Shown here: positions 50,262 to 58,738 of the stretch, in pieces
Numbering within the stretch: position 1 is the stretch's first letter
Layout: each line of letters begins with the position of its first letter
Source: Sporisorium sorghi
Taxonomy: Eukaryota; Basidiomycota; Ustilaginomycetes; Ustilaginales; Ustilaginaceae
Direction of reading: 5' to 3'
Length of the DNA: 64,000 nt
Assembly: GCA_023212695.1 (NCBI GenBank)
Contig: JALCCG010000009.1
Location: forward strand, 121,229-185,228
Notes under the pieces: model-generated
The model's input: the letters and a program-made list of their open reading frames with translations, nothing else
What the model was told of the DNA's origin: nothing
Database searches by the model: none
Made by a program: the position numbers and the translations under genes

Positions 50262-51191
50262 ATGAGCGACCGAGCGGTACCCGCCATTGAGGAGGAGGTG
50301 GACTACGAGGGGCTTGGCGATAATGTGCCGCTGCACATCAACATGATTGCCGGGTCGTTGGCGGGGATCAGCGAGCATGCGGCCATGTATCCAGTCGATG
50401 TGATCCGTACGCGCATGCAGGTGCTCTCTGCGACGCCTGCTGCGACGTACACGGGCGTGATACAGGCGTTCAACCGGATCAGCAGTTTGGAGGGGATGCG
50501 CACGCTGTGGCGCGGCGTGGCGAGCGTGATCATGGGCGCAGGTCCAGCGCACGCTGTGTACTTTGGCACGTACGAGACGGTCAAGGAGGCGACGGGTGGG
50601 AATCGCGAGGGTCACCAGTTTGCCAGCACAGCTTTCGCGGGCGCCTCGGCCACGGTGGCGGCAGATGCGTTTATGAACCCGTTCGATGTGATCAAGCAGC
50701 GCATGCAGATGCACGGCTCGCAGCACCGCACGGTTCTGCAATGCGCCTCGACCGTCTACAAGCAGGAAGGTTTGCGGGCGTTTTACGTGTCGTACCCAAC
50801 GACGCTGACCATGACGGTGCCGTTCACCGCGGTGCAGTTCTCGGTGTACGAGTGGGCCAAGAAGGTGCTCAATCCGAGCGAGAGCTATTCGCCGCTGACG
50901 CACGTTTCGGCAGGTGCATTCTCCGGTGCGGTGGCAGCAGCGGTGACGAATCCGCTCGACGTGGCCAAGACGCTGCTGCAGACGCGCGGCAGCAGCACCG
51001 ACGCGCAGATCCGCAACGCCTCGGGCATGTTTGAGGCGTTCAAGATCATCCACGCGCGCGAAGGGATCAAGGGCTTCGCACGCGGCCTCTCGCCCAGGGT
51101 GCTGACGTTCATGCCATCGAATGCGCTGTGTTGGCTGTCGTACGAAGGATTCCGCTTCTTCCTCAACGAGCAGGCCAAGGCGGCTGTGTAA
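50262..51191 (+). CDS. Mitoferrin (mitochondrial iron carrier, MRS3/4 type)
   Basis: 309 aa from the ATG at 50262 (MSDRAVPAIEEEVDYEGLG); an upstream in-frame opening is not an ATG. Three mitochondrial-carrier repeats are seen with signatures YPVDVIRTRMQ (first), NPFDVIKQRMQ (second) and NPLDVAKTLLQ (third). The mitoferrin-type GPAHAVYF block lies in the first repeat, and the N-terminus is acidic as in Mrs3/Mrs4. It should bring ferrous iron across the inner membrane for heme and Fe-S cluster synthesis. Six transmembrane helices are expected. No intron. Together with the GATA regulator and ferredoxin reductase it is one of three iron-related genes in the window, but these are not adjacent. Confidence 0.9.
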   Translation: MSDRAVPAIEEEVDYEGLGDNVPLHINMIAGSLAGISEHAAMYPVDVIRTRMQVLSATPAATYTGVIQAFNRISSLEGMRTLWRGVASVIMGAGPAHAVYFGTYETVKEATGGNREGHQFASTAFAGASATVAADAFMNPFDVIKQRMQMHGSQHRTVLQCASTVYKQEGLRAFYVSYPTTLTMTVPFTAVQFSVYEWAKKVLNPSESYSPLTHVSAGAFSGAVAAAVTNPLDVAKTLLQTRGSSTDAQIRNASGMFEAFKIIHAREGIKGFARGLSPRVLTFMPSNALCWLSYEGFRFFLNEQAKAAV

Positions 51192-51581
51192 GCGCATTCA
51201 ATACTGTCACACTTATCGAACAAGTGTAGATGCATCACTTTGACCCTAGGGCCGTCCCTTGCACCGCGTCGTCACCAACAGAACGACCTCTGCAAGGGCT
51301 TAAAAACAGGAGGCAAGAAAGTTGCCTCCCAAGGAGACTTTGATCTCACACCTCATGCTAATACCGCGCGGCGCAATCGCAAAACCATGTATGCTCTCGG
51401 TCACATTTGCAGTTATTGTCCCTCTTACCCCCGACAACGAATGCCTCACGCCGCTTCTGAGAGACAATTACTCGAATCAGCGCGCAACTCGGACTGAGCA
51501 GCAAGTGCTGAGAATGTGTTACAGGAAGAGGATTGGTAAAAATACAAGGTTCGAGCGGCTCTTTGAGTCTGAATGGTGCGG
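51192..51581. other. Intergenic between convergent genes
   Basis: 390 bp, 3' UTRs only. No gene seen. Confidence 0.6.
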
Positions 51582-52325
51582 TCAACGACGACCGGTAGAC
51601 CGCCCAAGATACTGATTGCCAAGATTGGAAATGGCATCCACCACAAACGTGCCCCTGGGCCATGGTATTGACCCGCCGGCCGTACCCGGCATCGACAAAT
51701 TCAGCGCAGCGGGGCTCAAGCCTGCCAGCCCTGCGCCTGCACCCGCCACGCCACCTGCCTGCGCTACGCTCGCCTTCCTCGCCCTCGCAGTCGCCTGTGC
51801 GGCACTGACAATCTCGTTGATATTCGTCTCGACCACCAGCCCGCCCTGGATGACCTCGTTGAGAATAGCGTGTACCTCGTCGAAGTGGAAAATGAGATCC
51901 AGCTCGCATACGTTTTCGAAGCACCGATCGAGCGACTCGACAAACACCTGGATCAAATCCAAAATGCCCAGCTCGCTCTCGCTCGAGTCCACGACAAACA
52001 CAAAGTACAGCGTTGCATAGTGCCGGTAGATCACGCGCAGCTGGTCCTGCGCCTGTAACGACGACGATGAGGTCGAGGCGTACTCTTTTTCACCTTGTTT
52101 GCGGCTGAGCGGGGAGGTGAAGCGCACAGCATCGGCAGGAGGCGGTAGGAGTGCGGTGAGCTCCGTAGCGTCGAGAAAGTTGCACACGCCATCGGGCCGT
52201 TTCGAGACGAGTCGGAAGATCTCCTTGATGAGTGCTTGTTGGCGGGAAGCGGGCAGTTGGGTGTAGAACTTGGTCAGGCGTGGTTTGCCGTGGTTGTTGA
52301 CGATGAGTGCTGCTCGTATTGTCAT
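51582..52325 (-). CDS. AP-3 complex sigma subunit
   Basis: 247 aa from the ATG at 52325-52323; upstream in-frame sequence is leader-like. It starts with the clathrin-adaptor small-chain signature RAALIVNNHGKPRLTKFY, and continues with VIYRHYATLYFVFVVDSSESELGILDLIQ and FVESLDRCFENVCELDLIFHFDEVH-AILNEVIQGG, which match the sigma-3 type. AP-3 carries cargo from the Golgi to the vacuole independently of the prevacuolar compartment. Two departures from the usual 160-190 aa: an insert of about 25 residues (Ser-rich, near 70-95) before the YRHYATLYF strand, and a 70-residue Ala/Gly-rich C-terminal tail ending in NLGNQYLGRSTGRR. Neither disrupts the core fold. Confidence 0.9.
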   Translation of the reverse strand: MTIRAALIVNNHGKPRLTKFYTQLPASRQQALIKEIFRLVSKRPDGVCNFLDATELTALLPPPADAVRFTSPLSRKQGEKEYASTSSSSLQAQDQLRVIYRHYATLYFVFVVDSSESELGILDLIQVFVESLDRCFENVCELDLIFHFDEVHAILNEVIQGGLVVETNINEIVSAAQATARARKASVAQAGGVAGAGAGLAGLSPAALNLSMPGTAGGSIPWPRGTFVVDAISNLGNQYLGRSTGRR

Positions 52326-53006
52326 TGTTGCGAGCGGAGACTCCGATGACAGTCGAAAGCAGTAGAGGCGACCCAATGACTGAATCCTTGCGTATATGCC
52401 TCCTGTCCCGAATTTCAGCTTGCGGACGAGGTTGAGAGTGGGTTGATTGGATTTCTCCACAGCGTTGTCACAAGTTGTGACTGCCTCGCTGAACCTTCGG
52501 ATGCGTCTCCGATACTTGAGCCTGTGTCGGGAGTGTGATTGATACTGTGCTGCTGGTGACGAAAGGTGTTGAAGTCCGAATTCGACTCTGAATTGCACAG
52601 AGACCTCGCAACTCGGCATTCAAGCGTGTGACGACGAGCGCGGCTGTCGCGGCTCAAAAGGCGAGAGTTAACTTACATAGAAGGACTCTTTCCTTTTCTT
52701 CTGAAATTTCGACTGACGAGTTGCTGCGTCGCTCCAGAGCCACTACAACCCAACGAGCCCAAGGAGCCCAGAGGGCGATTTCCAACATGTCACGTCAAGC
52801 AGGCGCTCAAACCACAGTTCGGCACAACTGCCGCTTGCTTGCTTCAGTCATCTTGCCCTGTCGAACAATGCATACTCGCAGCGAGTCCCCTCAGCTTCAA
52901 TCAACATGAATCGCAAACAAAGACTGATAAGCAACTTGAGTCTTGACTCTCATCACATCCTCACTCGGTCTGCGCACACATTGCCACACAGCGAGTCACA
53001 CCCATC
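52326..53006. other. Divergent promoter region (AP-3 sigma / aminotransferase)
   Basis: 680 bp between divergently transcribed genes. No gene seen. Confidence 0.55.
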
Positions 53007-54473
53007 ATGCGTTCCCTGCTCTCGTCTCAGTCTATAAAGAGCGCCCTGATCAGGGGATCCTCTTCCTCTCTCGCAACCACATCTTACTCAAACTGCCCTC
53101 GTCGCCACTTCTCCACAATGCCAGCCGCCGACTTTGACGCCGCCGCATTTGGCGAGACGCACATCACCAAGGGCATCGGCCGCCTCACCAAGCACGTCTT
53201 CGAGGATGGCAAGGGCAGTTGGATCACTACTGATAAAGGGGTCAAGCTGCTCGACATGACGTCGGGCATCGGCGTGTGCAACCTCGGCCACTGCCACCCC
53301 AAAGTCACGGAAGCAGCCGCCAAGCAGTGCGGCAAGATCACGCATGCGCAGGTCAACATCGGGTTCTCGGCGACGCAGATCGAGTTGATCCAGAACCTCT
53401 TGCCAATCCTGCCGCACCCTTCGCTCGACACGCTCTTCTTCTGGAACTCGGGCGCCGAAGCGGTCGAGGCGGCGGTCAAGCTCGCGCGCGCAGCCACCAA
53501 GAAGCAAAACATCATCGTCATGCAAGGGTCGTACCACGGCCGCACCGCTGCCACCGCGGCGCTGACGCGCTCCAAGACCATTTATTTCGAGGGCCACGGC
53601 CCACTCATGCCGGGCGTGTTTGCTACGTCATTCCCATTCTACGCGCATTTCGGCCTCCCTGTTGAGACAGACATCGAAGAGCTCGTGCGCCAGTCGCTCC
53701 ACCAAGTCCGCCTGACGCTCCAGCAGCAGACCGCCCCCTCCGACACGGCAGCCATCCTCATCGAACCCGTCATCGGCGAGGGCGGTTACGTGCCCGCTCC
53801 CGCATCGTTCCTGCATGGACTCAGGCAGATCTGCGACGAGAACAACCTGCTGCTCATCTGCGACGAGGTGCAGTCCGGCTTTGGTCGTACGGGCACCATG
53901 TTTGCCGTCGAAGAGTCGGGTGTGCGTCCGGACGTGCTGATTTTCGCTAAAGGCATTGCGAACGGCTTCCCGCTGTCGGGTATTGCGTCGACGAACGAGC
54001 TCATGTCGCGCCAGAAGCCGGGCTCGATGGGCGGCACGTATGCGGGCAACGCTGTCGCGTGTGCTGCTGCTTCTGCTGTCATTAAGGCGTTTAAGGAGGA
54101 GAAGGTGCTGGACAATGTGGCGCAGCGATCCGAGCAGCTCGTGTCGTTCCTGCACACGCTCAAGAACGAGTCCACGTACGGACACTTGATCGAGGACGTT
54201 CGTGGACGAGGGCTGATGATTGGCGTGCAGTTCGCCGACACGCCCACGAGTGCGGCGAGCCAGAACGCCGCGGCTGCTTCTGGCGCAAAGGTGCAGATGG
54301 CACCCAAGATCGTGGCAGAGTGCTTGAAGCGCAACATGCTGCTGTTGAGCACCTCGGTGTTTGACGTGCTGCGCTTCATCCCGCCTCTCACCATCAGCGA
54401 GGATGAGTTGGCCCGGGCGTGCGCCATCTTCAAGGAGGCCTTCGAGGCTGCGGCTAAGGAGCTCGGACATTGA
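53007..54473 (+). CDS. Class III PLP-dependent aminotransferase, mitochondrial (4-aminobutyrate aminotransferase-like)
   Basis: 488 aa with an ATG at 53007. The first 37 residues are Ser/Arg-rich without acids and end RRHFST, a mitochondrial presequence with a typical cleavage motif. The fold signatures of class III aminotransferases are intact: FFWNSGAEAVEAAVKLAR, QGSYHGRT, EPVIGEGGY, the PLP-aspartate in CDEVQSGFGRTG (Asp286) and the PLP-lysine in IFAKGIANGFPLSG (Lys315), then GTYAGN. It follows the bacterial GabT / animal AGXT2 arrangement more than yeast Uga1, so the substrate may be 4-aminobutyrate or another omega-amino acid. Substrate is not decided by the sequence. A second in-frame ATG (MPAADFD, residue 38) could give a cytosolic form. 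Confidence 0.88.
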   Translation: MRSLLSSQSIKSALIRGSSSSLATTSYSNCPRRHFSTMPAADFDAAAFGETHITKGIGRLTKHVFEDGKGSWITTDKGVKLLDMTSGIGVCNLGHCHPKVTEAAAKQCGKITHAQVNIGFSATQIELIQNLLPILPHPSLDTLFFWNSGAEAVEAAVKLARAATKKQNIIVMQGSYHGRTAATAALTRSKTIYFEGHGPLMPGVFATSFPFYAHFGLPVETDIEELVRQSLHQVRLTLQQQTAPSDTAAILIEPVIGEGGYVPAPASFLHGLRQICDENNLLLICDEVQSGFGRTGTMFAVEESGVRPDVLIFAKGIANGFPLSGIASTNELMSRQKPGSMGGTYAGNAVACAAASAVIKAFKEEKVLDNVAQRSEQLVSFLHTLKNESTYGHLIEDVRGRGLMIGVQFADTPTSAASQNAAAASGAKVQMAPKIVAECLKRNMLLLSTSVFDVLRFIPPLTISEDELARACAIFKEAFEAAAKELGH

Positions 54474-54603
54474 AGCGAGAACGATCAGTGTACTATACCT
54501 ACTTTCCTCCGACCCCATGCATGCAACTCATTGTGACGAACAGACTGAAGTGATCACACAGTGTGTGGGGGGAATGGTGAGTGGTTTTGAGTCGCATTGC
54601 TGC

Positions 54604-56388
54604 TCAGCCGACGATCTTGAGCATCTCATCAACAGTCAAGATCTTCTCCCTGATCTTGCCGAGCTTTTTGCCCCTCCTCTTTTCCTCGTCATTGATCGCT
54701 CTCCACCCATCGAACCCTACCACTTTGCCCTTCGCCTCCCTCCTCAACTTTTCCAACAGATCCTCCGACCCTTCCTCCACCTCCTTCCCACTACCTTGAT
54801 ACAAATCCGCCAAAATGACATCAGCCACGCCGTACGCGTCCATCATCGTGGTCGCAATAACACCGTTGGGCCCGCGCGCGAGCCAACCGCTGACGTACGC
54901 GCCGTCTATCGCATCTCCCGTTGAAGGGTCGATGACACGCCCCACGATGTTGGGGACGATTTTGCGCGCCGTATCGAAGGGAAGCTGTACGAGTCTGCCA
55001 TCGTGCAGTACGGGCTGTGCGGGCTGCTGCGGTGTTGCGGTGTGCAGGGGCTCGCTCTGGTACCCGACGGAGGCGACGACCATGTCCGTGCTCGTGGTCA
55101 CCATTTGGCCCGTCGCGCTCGCCGTGCTGGCCGGCGCAGCGTCGGCGGGGCCCCACGCGGCCTTCCTCGGATCAGCTGCGTCCAGGCTGCTCGGCGTGGG
55201 CTGGCCACTCTGCAGCGCGGTGACGTTCCACTCTACACTGCCTACGCTGTTCCCGTCGTTCTTGGGCAGGAACTGCGCGGGGGAGCGGAAGAAGTTGAGC
55301 CCCCACGTCTTGACCCCCGCTGTGTCGGCTCGCGTCTTGCTGCCCTTGGCGAGCAGGCTGAGCAGCCGCTTCTTGACGCGCACCTCGGAGGCGATCTCGT
55401 TGGCCCTACCTGCGTTGCTGGCACCTGTTGCAGCTAGCTCGTCGAGCTGCACCGCCGCCGCGTCGAGCAGATCCTTTGCCGGGGGTTGTAAGGCGATACC
55501 TTCGAGCGAGAGCATCTCGCGCACCTCTTTATTCGTAAACGCCAGTTGTGCGGGTCCTCGGCGGGCGAAGATGTCCACGTCGCTGACCTTGCACCGCGCG
55601 AGTTCGGCGAGTACGGGCTCCGGCACGTCGGTCTCCTCCAGCGCCGCCAACCCAGGTGCCTTATTCGACGTCACCCGCGGGCTGGATTCCAGAAACGGCG
55701 TCGACGAGCGCAGCACAATGCGCGCTACGTCCAGCGCGACGTTTCCCGCCCCAATCACCATCATGTGCCGCTTATCCCCCAAATCCACCCTGAACCGCGA
55801 CCCTGCCAACAGCTTCGGATCATGCGCCGCCGGATGCCCATTATACCAGTTCACAAACTCCAGCGCCGAATACACGCCCTCCAACTCCCCCGCCCCGGAC
55901 CCCTTCACCCCCAACCCACGCCCCGTCGACGCACCGTACGAAAACAGCACATGAGTATAGTACCGCGTCAGCACCTCCAACGGCACCTGCACCGCCTGCG
56001 CATACGGATTCCCTTCCGACACGGAATGCACCACATTGACGTTCCCCGCAAACCGCAGCCGCGGATCCTGCGCGACAGAGGCGAACTTGTTCTCGACATT
56101 CTTGACGTCCGGATGGTCCGGGGCGACGCCGTAGCGCACCAGGCCGTGCGGGACGGGCAGGCGGTCGAAGATGTCGATGGTCAGAGGTTGCGATGCGGGT
56201 GTGTGGGTGGGGGAAAAGGGGATGCGGGAAAGCAGACGGGAGGCGGCGTAGAAGCCGGACGGGCCTGCGCCGATGATGGCGATCCTGGCTTTGCGTGGTA
56301 GAGTCGAGGAGGAGGAGGAGCTGGAGGCAGTGGCGGATTGCGAGGCCGCTGACGAGACCGCTGCTCTTGTCAGCCTCGTGTAGCGCAT
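54604..56388 (-). CDS. Mitochondrial NADPH-ferredoxin (adrenodoxin) reductase, ARH1 type
   Basis: 594 aa from the ATG at 56388-56386 (MRYTRLTRAAVSS), whose Arg/Ser/Ala-rich start is a plausible mitochondrial presequence; another in-frame ATG at 56517 would add 43 residues. Features: FAD-binding glycine motif IAIIGAGPSGFYAASRL, FDRLPVPHGLVRYGVAPDHPDVKNVENKF (quoted in part of the hallmark block), NADP-binding motif MVIGAGNVALDVARI, IFARRGPAQLAFT and the C-terminal GWLARGPNGVIATTMMDA. It passes electrons from NADPH to mitochondrial ferredoxin for Fe-S cluster and heme A synthesis. An insert of about 60 residues around 345-400 is longer than in animals. Divergent from the phosphotransferase gene. 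Confidence 0.93.
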   Translation of the reverse strand: MRYTRLTRAAVSSAASQSATASSSSSSSTLPRKARIAIIGAGPSGFYAASRLLSRIPFSPTHTPASQPLTIDIFDRLPVPHGLVRYGVAPDHPDVKNVENKFASVAQDPRLRFAGNVNVVHSVSEGNPYAQAVQVPLEVLTRYYTHVLFSYGASTGRGLGVKGSGAGELEGVYSALEFVNWYNGHPAAHDPKLLAGSRFRVDLGDKRHMMVIGAGNVALDVARIVLRSSTPFLESSPRVTSNKAPGLAALEETDVPEPVLAELARCKVSDVDIFARRGPAQLAFTNKEVREMLSLEGIALQPPAKDLLDAAAVQLDELAATGASNAGRANEIASEVRVKKRLLSLLAKGSKTRADTAGVKTWGLNFFRSPAQFLPKNDGNSVGSVEWNVTALQSGQPTPSSLDAADPRKAAWGPADAAPASTASATGQMVTTSTDMVVASVGYQSEPLHTATPQQPAQPVLHDGRLVQLPFDTARKIVPNIVGRVIDPSTGDAIDGAYVSGWLARGPNGVIATTMMDAYGVADVILADLYQGSGKEVEEGSEDLLEKLRREAKGKVVGFDGWRAINDEEKRRGKKLGKIREKILTVDEMLKIVG

Positions 56389-56822
56389 CGTTGCTGCTTC
56401 CCAACCGTGGTGGTGCAGATGACGGTGATGATAGATGGTGGGGAGGTAGATAGACGCAGCTGATGCGTGTGTGAGTGACTCGAGAAGGGTCGAACGTCGA
56501 ATTGAGAAGATTGGCATTCGGCCAAGCTTGACAGTTGAGGTTGTGCTGAATCGGGCAGATCGGCTGCTGATCTGTGACAGCTGCTGCTGCTTTGTGAAGT
56601 GACGTCGCTGCAGCGAAACACGTTCCTCGCGTTCTGTTTGCTTGTGGAGGAAAAAAGAGCGACAAAAGAGCGAAAGAGAACGTCTTTTTTCCCTCTCGTT
56701 CTTCCATGCATGAGCCGCCTTCTCTGAAAGCCTTTCACGCCTCGAGCTCTGCATCCGCAGCACCTTGCTTCATCCTCACCACCATCATCCATCTCCTCAT
56801 CCCGCATCCTCGACCATCCAAG
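56389..56822. other. Divergent promoter between reductase and phosphotransferase genes
   Basis: 434 bp separating the two ATGs. The reductase frame runs open through most of it, which reflects leader sequence or an alternative start. No other gene seen. Confidence 0.5.
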
Positions 56823-58202
56823 ATGCTCACCTACATCCCCCCATCTCGCCTCCCCAACCTCCACCTCTACAAGTACAGCGGCACCGACAAGTCGCTCGTC
56901 TCCAAATACATCCTCGGCCCATACTGGAGCTGGCTCGTCACGCTCTTCCCCACCTCCGTCGCACCCAACACCATCACGCTTTCCGGCCTTCTCCTGGTCG
57001 TCCTCAACTTCGCCACGCTCGCTTACGTCGACCCGGGTCTGCAGTGCGCTACGCAGCTCAAGCTCGACCCCGCCGCGCACACTGCGGCGCTCCACTCGGC
57101 CTTCCCCGCAGACGCATCGCTGCTGCCTGTCCACCCGCTGTTCGCGAATTTTGGGATCCCGGGTGCTGCGGCTAAGATTGATTTCGCGCCGAAGGCGGAT
57201 ACGGCGGGGCGATGTCTGCCGCCATGGGCGTTTTATACGTGGGCGCTGTGTTTGTTTGCGTACCAGAGTCTGGATGCGATCGATGGCAAGCAGGCGAGGA
57301 GGACGGGGATGGCAGGACCGTTGGGTGAGATGTTTGACCATGGATGCGATGCGCTCAACACGACGTTGGAATGTGTGCTGTGCGCAGCGGCGCTGAATCT
57401 GGGGCGGTCGGTGTGGGCGCCTGCATCGCTCGTGGCGACGCTCGCCAATTTTTACCTCACGACGTGGGAGGAGTTCCACACGGGCACGCTGTTCCTCTCG
57501 GCATTCAGCGGGCCGGTCGAGGGCATTCTCATGATCGTTTTCATCTACGCACTCACAGGCTTCGTCGGCGGACCGCTCTTCTGGGACCGCGGCATCCTCA
57601 ACGTCCTCGGCCTCTCCAAACTCGAGCTGGTGCAGACCCACCTGTCCCGCTTCAACCTGCCGCTCAACGACGCATTTCTGACATTCGCCCTGCTCGGTCT
57701 GCTGTTCAACATCGCCGGCTCGTACTCGAACGTCGTCGCCGCCCGCCGCGCACGCAACCAATCCGCCCTCACCCCCTTGCTGGGATTGACACCCCTCGTC
57801 GTCCAAATCGCCGCCAACTGCTTGTGGATCAACGCGAACCGCGCGTTTATCTTGGCGGACGCACGTGCGCTCCTCCCCTTCCTCTCGTACTGGGGCATCA
57901 CATTTGCGTACAACGTCGGGCTGCTCATCGTGGCGCATGTTACGAAAGCGCCGTTTCCGTACTGGAACATCGCGATTGTGTGGTCGGTCCTGTTGGCTGT
58001 GGATGCGAATCTGGCGACGTCGTATCTGCAGACTGGGCCGGAGAGGCAGTTGCAGGTGATCTGGGCGAGTTTGGCGGGCGCGGCGGTGTTGTATTTCTAC
58101 TTTTGCTGGAATGTCGTCACGACGATCACGGGCGAGTTGGGCATGGCGTGCTTTGTGGTCAAGCCGCCGGCCAATCTCAAGCCGCCTAAGAAGGGGCAGT
58201 AG
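56823..58202 (+). CDS. CDP-alcohol phosphotransferase (ethanolamine/choline phosphotransferase, EPT1/CPT1 type)
   Basis: 459 aa from the ATG at 56823 (MLTYIPPSRLPNLHLYKYSG); a 39-codon upstream extension has leader character. The catalytic signature DG-x2-AR-x8-G-x3-D-x3-D is complete at residues 154-176 (DGKQARR...GEMFDHGCD). About eight to ten hydrophobic segments surround it. The N-terminal KYSGTDKSLVSKYILGPYW block is typical of EPT1/CPT1. It transfers phosphoethanolamine or phosphocholine from the CDP-alcohol to diacylglycerol in the ER/Golgi (Kennedy pathway). Substrate preference is not decidable. An insert of about 60 residues after the first membrane segment (about 70-130) is longer than in yeast. 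Confidence 0.92.
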   Translation: MLTYIPPSRLPNLHLYKYSGTDKSLVSKYILGPYWSWLVTLFPTSVAPNTITLSGLLLVVLNFATLAYVDPGLQCATQLKLDPAAHTAALHSAFPADASLLPVHPLFANFGIPGAAAKIDFAPKADTAGRCLPPWAFYTWALCLFAYQSLDAIDGKQARRTGMAGPLGEMFDHGCDALNTTLECVLCAAALNLGRSVWAPASLVATLANFYLTTWEEFHTGTLFLSAFSGPVEGILMIVFIYALTGFVGGPLFWDRGILNVLGLSKLELVQTHLSRFNLPLNDAFLTFALLGLLFNIAGSYSNVVAARRARNQSALTPLLGLTPLVVQIAANCLWINANRAFILADARALLPFLSYWGITFAYNVGLLIVAHVTKAPFPYWNIAIVWSVLLAVDANLATSYLQTGPERQLQVIWASLAGAAVLYFYFCWNVVTTITGELGMACFVVKPPANLKPPKKGQ

Positions 58203-58738
58203 AGGAACGGGTGGCTTTGGACAATGTCGAGAAGAGATGGGAGGAGGTGTGCAAGGTTATGCTTCGATCTACCTTAAACTCAAAAGGGGTATCAAAAAAA
58301 AATTTGGGGAAATTCACGGGACGGGTTTCCTGAGGTTGGGTTTCCTGTGAATTTTGAAGCCCCCGAAATTGGAACCTGGAATTTGAATTAAAGGTCTAAC
58401 ATTTTCAGCCAATTGAAATGAAAAAATCTAACACTTTCAGCTATTTGAAATGCGAAAATCCAAAACCCTGAGGATGGGGAAAAGGATCCCCGTCGCATTT
58501 GTCAATTTGGCAGGGCTTACATAATCAAAAATTTCCCCATCCCCAATTTCCCCGGCAGGGAAATTGGGACGGGGACTTTTTGATACCCCCTCAAGTGTAA
58601 ATACAGCCATTCCAATCTCATCACACTTCATACACCATTTTGCGCACATCACACTCACACTCTCACACACAAACGCAACAGATTGAACAATCTGCACTTG
58701 CACTCCTACTCGACATGACCACCACCTTCCAACACCTA
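58203..58738. other. Intergenic between convergent genes, occupied by an inverted-repeat element
   Basis: 536 bp. No gene. Most of the stretch is an AT-rich element with terminal inverted repeats (58278-58596). Confidence 0.6.
58278..58596. mobile_element. MITE-like element with terminal inverted repeats
   Basis: The ends read ACTCAAAAGGGGTATCAAAAA and, on the other strand, ACTTGAGGGGGTATCAAAAA, so about 20 bp of TIR share GGGGTATCAAAAA exactly. Length is about 320 bp and AT-rich, unlike the flanking genes. Inside there is a second inverted pair, GGATGGGGAAA / TTTCCCCATCC (58473 and 58530). TTAA on the left and GTAA on the right flank the TIRs, a possible but imperfect 3-4 bp target duplication. 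No transposase is encoded. Confidence 0.55.
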
